A model generated the notes under the pieces. It made no database searches. It worked only from the letters and a program-made list of their open reading frames with translations, and was not told the origin of the DNA. This document shows positions 33,074 through 41,240 of a stretch of DNA of 52,346 nt, one piece after another. This DNA is from JALYTZ01 sp036559125 (GTDB lineage Bacteria > Vulcanimicrobiota > Vulcanimicrobiia > Vulcanimicrobiales > Vulcanimicrobiaceae): positions 1 to 52,346 of the forward strand of contig DATBTT010000023.1 of assembly GCA_036559125.1 (NCBI GenBank), in the 5' to 3' direction. Position 1 is the stretch's first letter; each line of letters starts with the position of its first letter. Both the position numbers and the translations under genes were made by a program.

Positions 33074-33661
33074 TCAACCGCCGCTTCCCGTCAGTTTCAG
33101 AAAATTGCGCGCGATGGCGGGGCCATATTCGCTGAGGATGGACTCCGGGTGAAACTGGACCGCGTGAATCGGCAGCGCGCGATGGCGCACTCCTTGGATC
33201 GCGCCGTCGCCGCTGCGTGCCGTCACCACCAGGACCGGCGGCAGCGAATCGGGAGCCAGACAGAGCGAATGGTAGCGCGTCGCGACGAATGGTGAGGGCA
33301 GACCGGCGAAAACGCCGGTGCCGTCATGCTCGATTGCCGACGTCTTTCCATGCATCAATTGCGGGGCGTGGGTGACGCGCCCACCGAAGACTTCGCCGAT
33401 TGCCTGCAGCCCGAGGCAAACGCCCAGGACGGGCAGCGCGATACGCGCGGCACCTGCAAGCAAGTCGAGTACGCCCGGCGTTTGCGCGGGCGCTCCGGGC
33501 CCCGGCCCAACGACCAACCCGTCGTAGCCTTCGAGCAGCGAGGGCGTAAGTCGCGCGTCGTCGTTGAGCATCACGTCGAGATCGGCCCCTTGCGATGCGA
33601 GCAAATGCACGACGTTGTACGTAAACGAATCGAAGTTGTCCACGAAAAGCAGCTTCGTCAT
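33074..33661 (-). CDS. trpG: Anthranilate/aminodeoxychorismate synthase glutamine amidotransferase
   Basis: 195-residue class-I glutamine amidotransferase that hands ammonia to TrpE (or PabB). The N-terminal F-V-D-N-F-D-S-F-T-Y-N-V is typical. The catalytic Cys is in L-G-V-C-L-G-L-Q, and the His/Glu pair in A-V-Q-F-H-P-E-S. The start ATG 33661 overlaps the trpE stop by ATGA. In many bacteria one such subunit serves both tryptophan and folate synthesis; the neighbour here favours tryptophan. Confidence 0.93.
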   Translation of the reverse strand: MTKLLFVDNFDSFTYNVVHLLASQGADLDVMLNDDARLTPSLLEGYDGLVVGPGPGAPAQTPGVLDLLAGAARIALPVLGVCLGLQAIGEVFGGRVTHAPQLMHGKTSAIEHDGTGVFAGLPSPFVATRYHSLCLAPDSLPPVLVVTARSGDGAIQGVRHRALPIHAVQFHPESILSEYGPAIARNFLKLTGSGG

Positions 33662-35013
33662 TGCGCTGCAATGCCCAGAACTTCCCGAACGATACCGGTT
33701 TTGTGCAGAATTTCTTCGTATTCGCGGGCGGGATCGCTGTCGGCGACGATTCCAGCCGAGGCTTGCCAGTAGGCCGTGGCGTCGCGCACGTGCACGCTGC
33801 GCAGCGTGATGCACGAATCGAAATCGCCGGTATCCGCCCAACGTCCGATGCTGCCGGCGTAGAATCCGCGCGTGACGGGCTCGAGTTGGTCGATGAGTTG
33901 CATCGCCCGGATTTTAGGGGTTCCCGTAACGGTTCCGGCCGGAAATCCCGCGGTGAAGAGATCGAGGCCATCGTATTGCGGGCGGAGCGTGCCGGTGACG
34001 TCGGAGACGATGTGCATGACGTGACTGTAGCGCTCGATCTGCAACAGCTCGGTTACCCGAACGCTTCCGTACTCGCAGACCGCGCCCAAATCGTTGCGAC
34101 CGAGATCGACCAGCATGACGTGCTCGGCACGCTCTTTCTCGTCGGCGAGCAACTCGGCGGCAATTCGCGCATCCTCCCGCTCGTCGCGTCCGCGCGATCG
34201 CGTGCCTGCGAGCGGGCGGATGCGCGCGGTCCGGCCTTCGAGTCGCACCAAGAATTCGGGCGACGCTCCTAGGATTTCACCAAACGGCGTGTCGACGTAA
34301 AACATATATGGCGACGGGTTACGCGATCGCAACGCGCGATACAGATCGAACGCCGTACCTTCCAGGGCCGCTTCGAATCGGATTCCCAGTTGCAACTGAT
34401 AGATATCGCCCTCGTAGACGTGCCGCTTGATGCGGTCGACCAACGCGAGATAGGCGTCGCGACCGATCGAAGCTTTAACCGGTGAGGTTGCGCGGAAGGG
34501 ACCCGGTAAGCGCGGGCGCGCCTCAAGCAATCGATCGATGTACGCGTCGATGCGCCGCTCGATCGATCGCGGGTCGTCGCCGCAGCTCCAAATCGTCAGG
34601 CGATCGGTAAAATGATCGAAGATGAGCCACGTCGCCGGAACGGCGACATATGCGGCCGGCATCGCGGGGTCGCTTGACGTGCGCAAAGGCAACCGCGCAA
34701 ACGTGCGAGCGGCATCGTACGCGAACGCCACCAGCGCTCCACCGAGCGGCGCCGGATCGCCGGGCACCCGGGATCCCATCACGAACGCGCGAATCGCGCC
34801 GGGCATGTCACCACCGGCTTCGAAACAGCGCTCGTCGAGATATTCGATGCCGACGTACGAATATCGCGAGATGCGGCCGCCGCTCTCCACGCTTTCGAGC
34901 AAACACGCGGCGGCCGGGGTCGCAAGAGCTTGATAGGCGGCGATCGGCGTCAACACGTCGGCCGGGATGGTGCGCGTTCGCGCGACGCTGGGCGTCTTCG
35001 GTTTCGTTCGCAT
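33658..35013 (-). CDS. trpE: Anthranilate synthase component I (TrpE), possibly PabB
   Basis: 451-residue chorismate-binding enzyme. It carries A-C-L-L-E-S-V-E-S-G (the L-L-E-S element that binds feedback tryptophan in TrpE), R-P-L-A-G-T-R-S-R-G, H-V-M-L-V-D-L-G-R-N-D-L-G and F-P-A-G-T-V-T-G-T-P-K-I-R-A-M. The L-L-E-S motif favours TrpE over PabB. ATG 35013 is the start; a 15-base palindrome covers the ribosome-binding region. It is co-translated with trpG and sits directly downstream of the flagellar motE/ylxF gene. Confidence 0.88.
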   Translation of the reverse strand: MRTKPKTPSVARTRTIPADVLTPIAAYQALATPAAACLLESVESGGRISRYSYVGIEYLDERCFEAGGDMPGAIRAFVMGSRVPGDPAPLGGALVAFAYDAARTFARLPLRTSSDPAMPAAYVAVPATWLIFDHFTDRLTIWSCGDDPRSIERRIDAYIDRLLEARPRLPGPFRATSPVKASIGRDAYLALVDRIKRHVYEGDIYQLQLGIRFEAALEGTAFDLYRALRSRNPSPYMFYVDTPFGEILGASPEFLVRLEGRTARIRPLAGTRSRGRDEREDARIAAELLADEKERAEHVMLVDLGRNDLGAVCEYGSVRVTELLQIERYSHVMHIVSDVTGTLRPQYDGLDLFTAGFPAGTVTGTPKIRAMQLIDQLEPVTRGFYAGSIGRWADTGDFDSCITLRSVHVRDATAYWQASAGIVADSDPAREYEEILHKTGIVREVLGIAAQ

Positions 35014-35015
35014 AA

Positions 35016-35030
35016 GGCCCCAAAGGGGCC
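35016..35030 (-). promoter_or_regulatory. Palindrome over the trpE ribosome-binding region
   Basis: GGCCCC-AAA-GGGGCC is a perfect 6-bp hairpin in the 22-base gap between motE/ylxF and trpE, ending two bases before the ATG. It may reduce translation of trpE from flagellar read-through mRNA; this is inference. Confidence 0.35.
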
Positions 35031-35035
35031 AAGGA

Positions 35036-35659
35036 CTACCGGCGCAGCTCGGGATGTTCCTGCGTGAGCGACGCGGCATAGGCAGGCGGCAGCGCTTCTA
35101 AAATCGCACCCGCGGAATCGGGCGACATCAATGCGAAGATATGCGCGACGTAGGGCAGCGGAAGTTTTTGAACGACCTTCGCTGCGGCGTCGGCATCCAT
35201 CGCACCCCACTCTTGCGCGGTCCTGCGCATGTCCTGCGTCGCACCCTGGGCCAGGTCGCCGAATGCCGCCGACGTGCTCTGCGGCGCGGGAACGCTTGAG
35301 ACGGACGCACGCGCGGGCGATTGCGCGAGCGCTGCTTGCGTCTGCAACTGATTTACCTGCGTGCGCAGCGACGATATTTGTTTGTCGCGATCGGTTATTT
35401 GTGCCTTCGCGTCCGCCACTTGCGCGCGCAGCGTGGCGATTTCACGAGTGCGATCCGCGATCGCGCGATTTTGCGCCGCGAAATGGAACGGCGCCGCAAC
35501 GGGTTGGGCCGAGCGCCACAACGGCGCAAACGGGCCGGTTGCTAACCACTGCTGGGAAGGTGGCCAGACGATCGCCGCGACGAGTAGTCCCACCGCAAGC
35601 AGCGGCAGGACCACGCGCTTCCACGGAAACGCCTTGCGGCGCCGGCGCGTAACGATCAT
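35036..35659 (-). CDS. MotE/YlxF-like flagellar protein with MgtE-N domain
   Basis: 207 residues. There is one N-terminal membrane helix (V-V-L-P-L-L-A-V-G-L-L-V-A-A-I-V-W), a coiled coil (about 70-108, with heptads such as I-A-T-L-R-A-Q-V-A-D-A-K) and a C-terminal MgtE-N/FliG-like helical domain (L-P-L-P-Y-V-A-H-I-F-A-L-M-S-P-D-S-A-G-A). It corresponds to the protein between fliJ and fliK in Gram-positive clusters, and MotE in epsilonproteobacteria stabilises MotB. It overlaps fliJ by ATGA. Confidence 0.85.
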   Translation of the reverse strand: MIVTRRRRKAFPWKRVVLPLLAVGLLVAAIVWPPSQQWLATGPFAPLWRSAQPVAAPFHFAAQNRAIADRTREIATLRAQVADAKAQITDRDKQISSLRTQVNQLQTQAALAQSPARASVSSVPAPQSTSAAFGDLAQGATQDMRRTAQEWGAMDADAAAKVVQKLPLPYVAHIFALMSPDSAGAILEALPPAYAASLTQEHPELRR

Positions 35660-36117
35660 GACAAGCCTCCCTGGGCCGCCCGGGCGCGAGCGTAGCGGCG
35701 CGCGTTCGCGTCGTCTGCATCGCGCTGCTCGAGCGCGCGTTCGAGCGTTGCGTGCGCCTCGCGCTTTCGGCTCTTGAGTTTATCGATGACTTTGCGATCC
35801 TTGCTGGCGTCGACCAGCACGAGGCGCGCTCGTTCGCATGCGGCCCGGTGCTGCGCCACGAGATGCTCCTGCATCGTCATCGCGCGATCGAGAAAATCCA
35901 GGTGCGCGTAGTGCAAGCGCAACTCTTCGGTGGTAAAGCGCTGGTGGTCCGCTCGCAACGCGGTCGAATGGCGCTTGAAGTCGGCATCGAGCCGAGCCAG
36001 TTCGTCAAGCGCGAATTGCAAGGCCTGCCGGCACTGCGCCATGAGCTGCTGCTTCTCGTCTTCGATGCGTTCGCGTTGCTCGAGGACGGGTTCGAGGGCG
36101 AATTTGAACTTCTTCAT
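35656..36117 (-). CDS. fliJ: Flagellar export chaperone-escort FliJ
   Basis: 153 residues, almost all coiled coil, beginning K-F-K-F-A-L-E-P-V-L-E-Q-R, the FliJ signature. It escorts chaperones and activates the FliI ATPase at the export gate. It overlaps the fliI stop and the motE/ylxF start by four bases each. Confidence 0.92.
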   Translation of the reverse strand: MKKFKFALEPVLEQRERIEDEKQQLMAQCRQALQFALDELARLDADFKRHSTALRADHQRFTTEELRLHYAHLDFLDRAMTMQEHLVAQHRAACERARLVLVDASKDRKVIDKLKSRKREAHATLERALEQRDADDANARRYARARAAQGGLS

Positions 36118-37433
36118 GCGACACCCATGAGTTGCGACGCGGTGTGCTCGTATGAGGACGTCTCGTAGATGCCTTGGCGCAGGAAATGCCGGATCGCTTC
36201 GATCTTCGAAAGCGCTAGGTCCACGCGCGGATTACTGCCCGGAACGTACGCTCCGATGTTGATCAAATCTTCAGCGTCACGATAGGTCGCCATCGCGTCG
36301 CGAACGGCCGATGCCGCCGAATAGTGATTTTGATCGACGATATCGGGCATGACTCGGCTAATGCTCCCCAGCACGTCGATGGCCGGATAGTGGTTGGCCG
36401 CGGCGAGCGCGCGCGAAAGGACGATATGGCCGTCGAGAATCGAACGCACGGCGTCGGCGACGGGTTCGTTCATGTCGTCGCCGTCGACGAGCGTCGAGTA
36501 TAGACCCGTAATCGTTCCAACGTTGGAGGTCCCCGCGCGTTCGAGCAATTTCGGCAGCAACGCGAAGACCGACGGCGTGTACCCGCGAGTCGTGGTCGGC
36601 TCGCCGATCGCGAGCCCGACTTCGCGCTGCGCCATCGCGAAGCGCGTGATCGAGTCCATCATCAACATCACGTCGAGGCCTTGATCGCGAAAGTATTCCG
36701 CTATGGTGGTGGCCACGAAGGCGGCCTTGATCCGCACCAGCGCGGGTTGATCGCTGGTCGAAACGATCACGACGCTGCGGCGAAGACCTTCTTCTCCCAG
36801 GTCGCGCTCGATAAAATCCCGGACTTCCTTGCCGCGCTCGCCGATGAGCCCGATCACGTTGATGTCGGCCGACGTATTGCGCGCGATCATGCCCAAAATC
36901 GTGGACTTTCCGACGCCGCTGCCTGCGAAGATGCCCACGCGTTGGCCTTTGCCGCAGGTCAGCATTCCGTCGATCGCGCGAATGCCCAAGGTCAGCGGTT
37001 CGGTAATCCGCTTACGCGTAAGCGGATCGGGCGGAGCGGCGAGCACGTGAGACCGCTTCTCCGCAACGATGCGGCCCTTGCCGTCGATCGGACGGCCTAG
37101 ACCGTCGAGCACGCGGCCGAGCAATTGATCGGTGCACCCGATTTCCAGCGGCTTGCCCAAGCTCACGACTTCGGAACCGGCGCCGATTCCGAGCAACTCC
37201 CCGAGCGGCATGATCAGCACTTTATTGTCGCGGAAGCCCACCACTTCGGCAAGAACGGGTTCGGCCGTGCGCCGATAGCTGATCTGACACGTTTCGCCGA
37301 CGGCCATGTTCGGTCCGAGACTTTCGATTACGACCCCGATAACTTGGCGCACTTTGCCGTTTTGGCGCACCAAATCAACCGAATCGAGCATCCCGATATA
37401 GCGGTCGGCCGAAAAGACGGGAACGTCGTTCAT
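36114..37433 (-). CDS. fliI: Flagellar export ATPase FliI
   Basis: 439-residue F1-beta-like ATPase. The Walker A loop is A-G-S-G-V-G-K-S (170-177), and the family sequence G-L-I-G-E-R-G-K-E-V follows. Walker B is in V-M-L-M-M-D-S-I-T-R. It powers unfolding and export of flagellar substrates with FliH and FliJ. The start ATG 37433 is four bases after the fliH stop. Confidence 0.97.
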   Translation of the reverse strand: MNDVPVFSADRYIGMLDSVDLVRQNGKVRQVIGVVIESLGPNMAVGETCQISYRRTAEPVLAEVVGFRDNKVLIMPLGELLGIGAGSEVVSLGKPLEIGCTDQLLGRVLDGLGRPIDGKGRIVAEKRSHVLAAPPDPLTRKRITEPLTLGIRAIDGMLTCGKGQRVGIFAGSGVGKSTILGMIARNTSADINVIGLIGERGKEVRDFIERDLGEEGLRRSVVIVSTSDQPALVRIKAAFVATTIAEYFRDQGLDVMLMMDSITRFAMAQREVGLAIGEPTTTRGYTPSVFALLPKLLERAGTSNVGTITGLYSTLVDGDDMNEPVADAVRSILDGHIVLSRALAAANHYPAIDVLGSISRVMPDIVDQNHYSAASAVRDAMATYRDAEDLINIGAYVPGSNPRVDLALSKIEAIRHFLRQGIYETSSYEHTASQLMGVA

Positions 37434-37437
37434 TGCG

Positions 37438-38280
37438 TCAACTCGCCTGCGCGGACGAGTTGAGCAACGTGCCTTTGCTCGTGGGCGCGATCGTGAGCGG
37501 CTCCTCCACGTGGAGCAGGCGCCGCACTTCGCGTAATTGCGTCGAAATTTTGGCGTCGATCGTGCCGCCGTCGGTTTCGATGACGATGCCGCCGCGATCG
37601 ACGCGCTGATCCTCGATAACGCGTAAATGCTCGATGTCGTTCATCGACATCATCGTCTCGCGGTTCTCGCGCATCGTCTCGATGTCGGCAGGGTGAACGC
37701 GCACCGTCACCGTTTCGCGATGAACCAAACGTGTGATCGCGGCCCGCGCCATCTCCAAGACGCTCTGCGGATCGAGCGCAACGTGCTGGTGCAGGATGCG
37801 TTCGGCGATCGTCGTCGCCAAGCGCACGATCTCCGGTTCGGCGCCTTCGATGATCTTGTGCCGCTCGGCGCGCGCCATTTCGACTAAGCCGCGCATGGTC
37901 GAAAGCATCTCGTCCATCTCGGCCTGGGCGGCCGCACGGCCGTCGGCGATACCTTGCTCGAAACCCTGCGCGCGCGCGCGTTCTTCAATTTCGAGCTTGC
38001 TCGCGGTTGCGCCGCGTACGAGCGCCGTGGCGCCGCTATGCGCGTCGCGAAGCAAGGCTTCGGCATCTGCGGAAGCGCCGTCAATCAATTCGACGGCTTG
38101 TGCGCGCGCTGCAATCCAATCGACTTGAGGCGCGTGTTGCTCGAGCTGCGCCTCCGCATCGAGCCCGCTAAATCCGGCATTTTCGATGTCGCTGCGTGCG
38201 GCATCCGCCGACGCGGCGCGCGGTAGTTTCAGCAGATAGGTCTCGCGCGCCACCTGCGCGCCCTTGACGACCTTGCCCAA
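37438..38280 (-). CDS. fliH: Flagellar export ATPase regulator FliH
   Basis: 280 residues. A long Ala/Glu helical middle with G-x-x-x-G steps (Q-G-F-E-Q-G-I-A-D-G-R) precedes the C-terminal V-ATPase-E-like domain (I-V-R-L-A-T-T-I-A-E-R-I-L, then G-G-I-V-I-E-T-D-G-G-T-I-D-A). It links FliI to the C-ring. The start is TTG 38280, two bases after the fliG stop. Confidence 0.92.
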   Translation of the reverse strand: MGKVVKGAQVARETYLLKLPRAASADAARSDIENAGFSGLDAEAQLEQHAPQVDWIAARAQAVELIDGASADAEALLRDAHSGATALVRGATASKLEIEERARAQGFEQGIADGRAAAQAEMDEMLSTMRGLVEMARAERHKIIEGAEPEIVRLATTIAERILHQHVALDPQSVLEMARAAITRLVHRETVTVRVHPADIETMRENRETMMSMNDIEHLRVIEDQRVDRGGIVIETDGGTIDAKISTQLREVRRLLHVEEPLTIAPTSKGTLLNSSAQAS

Positions 38281-38282
38281 GG

Positions 38283-39368
38283 CTATACTAACTTCTCATC
38301 CTTTGCGCCGCGAGCGATGATGATCTGGCCGTTTTCTTCGAGCGTGCGAATCACGTCGACGATAGCCTGTTGTGATTTACCGACTTCACGCATGCGCGTC
38401 GGACCCAACAATTCGATTTCTTCGCGCAACGTTCCACTGGCGCGCGTCGACATATTCTTGAATATCCGTTGCAAGAGATCGTCGTTGGCGACCTTGAGTG
38501 CGAGCGCCAGATCTTTGCCGTCCACTTCCTTGAGTATGCGCTGGATCGAGCGGTCGTCGAGATTGACGATATCCTCGAAAACGAAGAGCAGATTCTTGAC
38601 TTCGATGGCGAGTTCCGGATCGCGCTTGGTGAGCCCGTCGAGAATGTTCTTCTCGGTTTCGCGGTCCACGAAGCCCATGACGTTTGCGAGCGACTGCACG
38701 CCCCCCGCTTTGGAGAAATCCGCACCGCTCACGAGCAAGCGGCGTCCCAGCAGTTCGTCCAATTGCTCCAACACTTCCGGCGCCGTTTTTTGCAGAATGG
38801 CGATTCGCATGGCTACTTCAGCCTGCAGATCGGGCGGTAGCGCGGAGAGCACTGCGCCCGCCTGATCCGGCGCCATATACACCAAGATCAAGGCGATGGT
38901 TTGCGGGTGCTCGTCCTGGATGAATTGCAGCAGTTGCGCCGGTTCGGTTTTCTTGATCAACTCCAGCGGATTGCCGTGCTTGAGGGCCGCGAAGAGCCGG
39001 TTGGTCATATCGTCGGCTTGACCGGCGCCGAACGAACGCTCCAAAATCTCTTTGGCGTACTCGATGCCGCCCTCATTGATGTAGCGAAGCGCGATCGCAC
39101 GTTGGTAGGCCTCGGTAATGACCGTGTCGCGCTTTTCTACCGAAACCGTCGAGATTTTTGCAATCTCGAGCACGATGCGCTCGACTTCATCCTGGCGCAG
39201 AAACTTGAAAATCGTCGCCGAGAGTTCGAGGCCCAAAGTGATGATGAGAATCGCGGCCTTTTCCGGCCCCGTGACTTCCTGCGCCGGAAAAGACGGCATG
39301 AAACTCGGTTCGGGCATGACGCCCTCGGCGCCGCTGAGGTTGACGATCGGCGAATCGAACATTGTCAT
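38283..39368 (-). CDS. fliG: Flagellar motor switch protein FliG
   Basis: 361 residues. The three FliG domains are present: N-terminal (G-P-E-K-A-A-I-L-I-I-T-L-G), middle with the E-H-P-Q-T-I-A-L-I-L motif, and C-terminal with charged residues on the torque helix (V-F-E-D-I-V-N-L-D-D-R-S-I-Q). The C-terminus D-E-K-L-V is usual. The start ATG 39368 overlaps the fliF stop by ATGA. Confidence 0.97.
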   Translation of the reverse strand: MTMFDSPIVNLSGAEGVMPEPSFMPSFPAQEVTGPEKAAILIITLGLELSATIFKFLRQDEVERIVLEIAKISTVSVEKRDTVITEAYQRAIALRYINEGGIEYAKEILERSFGAGQADDMTNRLFAALKHGNPLELIKKTEPAQLLQFIQDEHPQTIALILVYMAPDQAGAVLSALPPDLQAEVAMRIAILQKTAPEVLEQLDELLGRRLLVSGADFSKAGGVQSLANVMGFVDRETEKNILDGLTKRDPELAIEVKNLLFVFEDIVNLDDRSIQRILKEVDGKDLALALKVANDDLLQRIFKNMSTRASGTLREEIELLGPTRMREVGKSQQAIVDVIRTLEENGQIIIARGAKDEKLV

Positions 39369-41035
39369 TCTGCTAGCCACAGCTTTACGAGTTTGGCGAT
39401 GCTATCGGGGTTCTCTTGTGCGACCGTCGTGACGTATTCCACCATCTGTTCGCGGGTGAGGTCGGCGGCCGAACGTATCGGCGCGGCGATGCCGGGCGCG
39501 CCGTCGAGCATGGGATGTTCTTCGAACGGTGGCAGCTCTTCGGCGAGCGACGAGTCGAACGACGGGAGTTCCATCGTAGGACGGAACGCCGAGGACTTGC
39601 CGCGCATTCGCGTCGCGAGCAATCCCAAGAGCACCAGCACGCCGACTCCGCCTAGTGCGAGCAGTACCCACAACGGAACACCGAGCACGGTCGTCGTGCC
39701 TTGTGAAGTGCCGTTGACCGGCATCAGCGCGGGGTTGAACGGAATCGCTTCGACCGAAACTTGGTCGCCGGAACTCAAATTGAGTCCGGCCGCTGCGATC
39801 ACGAGGTTGCGAATCTGCGCGACGTTTGCCGGCGATACCTGATACTGTTGTTGACCGGTCGCGACGGGTTGTCCCGGCGACTGCGCGGTAGCGGAGTTCA
39901 CGACGACCGCGACGCTGGTCTGCTGCACTTTCCCCGGCGCATTGATGTGCTTGACGTCTTGCTCGGAGATGTTGTAATTCGTCGTCGACTCGGACTTGTT
40001 GTATTTACCTTGCGATTGATTGTTCGCCACGCCCTGATACGTGCCGATATTACTGGTCGTGCCGGGTATGCCGACTCCGGCCTTGGCGGCCGGCTGCGAG
40101 CCGCTGTAGGTTTCTCGTTTGGTTTGCTGCGAAAGCACGGTTCCTTGCGGCGCAAACGTCTTCGCTTCGGTCGAAGTAGCGTCAAAGTCCATCTTCGTCG
40201 ACACGCGGGCGACGGCGCGACGGGGCCCGAGCGTTTGATCGAGCATCGATTGAATGCTCTGTTGCAAGCTCGTCTCGTATCGTTGCTTGGCGACCAGCTG
40301 TTCCTGCGTCAGGCTCAGGGCGTTTCCCGACCCGCCGGCTTCGGATGCGCCGGCCGCCGGGAGCAGCACTTGCCCATCCTGGTTGACCAGCGTGACGTTT
40401 TCGGGCTTGAGCCCTTCGACTGCGCGCGAAACCAGCATCGTGATACCCTCGACCTGCTGCGGCGAGAGCTGGTCCCCACCTTTGGTCGTAATCGCCACCG
40501 AGGCGGTCGTGGGCTGCTGGGTGCTGGAATAAAGTGTGTCGTCCGGTGCGGCGATATGCACGCGAACCGCCGCAACGGGTTCGAGACCGCCGATCGTGCG
40601 TTCCAACTCACCTTCGGTCGCGCGCGTCTTGTCGAGTTTCTGCTCGAATTCGGTCATGCCGAAATTCGTTTTGTCGAACAACTCGTAGCCGGTGCTGCCG
40701 CCCTTGATGACGTTCGAACCGGCGATCGCCACCCGCTCGTCCGACAGGTACTGGGCGGGGACGTACACCGTCTTGCTGTCCGCCGAAAGCGTGTAGGGGA
40801 CTTTGTCGTCTTTGAGGTGCTGTGTCACCGCATTGGCATCGGAGGCCGACAGGTTGGAAAAGAGTACTTCGTCGGGTTGTTTGTGGCCAAAATAGAGGAA
40901 GCCCATGGCAATGATCAGCGCGGCAAACACGCCGATGACGCCGACTGCCAACGTTCGGGATTGACGGTTCTGGGCTGTCCACATCGTCTGCAGACGGCCG
41001 GCCAGGTCGTTCCACATCGCCGAGATGCGATCCAC
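39365..41035 (-). CDS. fliF: Flagellar MS-ring protein FliF
   Basis: About 556 residues. The N-terminal membrane helix (V-G-V-I-G-V-F-A-A-L-I-I-A-M-G-F) is followed by the YscJ-like ring-building domain (V-L-F-S-N-L-S-A-S-D-A-N-A-V-T). Then come the periplasmic domain, a second membrane helix near the C-terminus and the FliG-binding tail. GTG 41035 is chosen because AGGTGA lies just upstream; an in-frame TTG at 41101 is the alternative. It heads fliF-G-H-I-J-motE. Confidence 0.95.
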   Translation of the reverse strand: MDRISAMWNDLAGRLQTMWTAQNRQSRTLAVGVIGVFAALIIAMGFLYFGHKQPDEVLFSNLSASDANAVTQHLKDDKVPYTLSADSKTVYVPAQYLSDERVAIAGSNVIKGGSTGYELFDKTNFGMTEFEQKLDKTRATEGELERTIGGLEPVAAVRVHIAAPDDTLYSSTQQPTTASVAITTKGGDQLSPQQVEGITMLVSRAVEGLKPENVTLVNQDGQVLLPAAGASEAGGSGNALSLTQEQLVAKQRYETSLQQSIQSMLDQTLGPRRAVARVSTKMDFDATSTEAKTFAPQGTVLSQQTKRETYSGSQPAAKAGVGIPGTTSNIGTYQGVANNQSQGKYNKSESTTNYNISEQDVKHINAPGKVQQTSVAVVVNSATAQSPGQPVATGQQQYQVSPANVAQIRNLVIAAAGLNLSSGDQVSVEAIPFNPALMPVNGTSQGTTTVLGVPLWVLLALGGVGVLVLLGLLATRMRGKSSAFRPTMELPSFDSSLAEELPPFEEHPMLDGAPGIAAPIRSAADLTREQMVEYVTTVAQENPDSIAKLVKLWLAE

Positions 41036-41110
41036 AAAGTCACCTAACAAGACAGTCGGCCGGCCATGGCCATCGCGCCGAACATCCGTGCTCGACGACA
41101 AACGCTCATA

Positions 41111-41129
41111 CCGACTCGCTATGAGTCGG
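41111..41129 (-). promoter_or_regulatory. Hairpin in the fliF leader
   Basis: CCGACTC and GAGTCGG pair perfectly (7 bp, five-base loop). It falls between the proposed sigma-28-like start point and the fliF start codon. It could also act as an end for purA mRNA, but no U-run follows. Confidence 0.35.
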
Positions 41130-41133
41130 GTGA

Positions 41134-41148
41134 ACTATTATCAATAGT
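41134..41148. promoter_or_regulatory. Palindrome at the proposed fliF transcription start
   Basis: ACTATT-ATC-AATAGT is a perfect inverted repeat with 6-base arms. It overlaps the end of the sigma-28-like -10 element and the likely start point, an operator-like position. No regulator is assigned. Confidence 0.4.
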
Positions 41149-41173
41149 ATCGGAAATTATCCACAGCGCTTTA
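41147..41173 (-). promoter_or_regulatory. Sigma-28-like promoter for fliF operon
   Basis: Minus strand TAAAGCGC (41166-41173), exactly 11 bases, then TCCGATAC (41147-41154), compared with TAAAGTTT-N11-GCCGATAA. It lies in the gap between purA and fliF, giving a leader of about 100 bases. Confidence 0.6.
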
Positions 41174-41240
41174 TCGCTGCGGAAGCTTCCGATGGCGAAA
41201 TTTTACTAAGGCAGCTCTGAAGAAGTCTCCGCGGCCCGGG

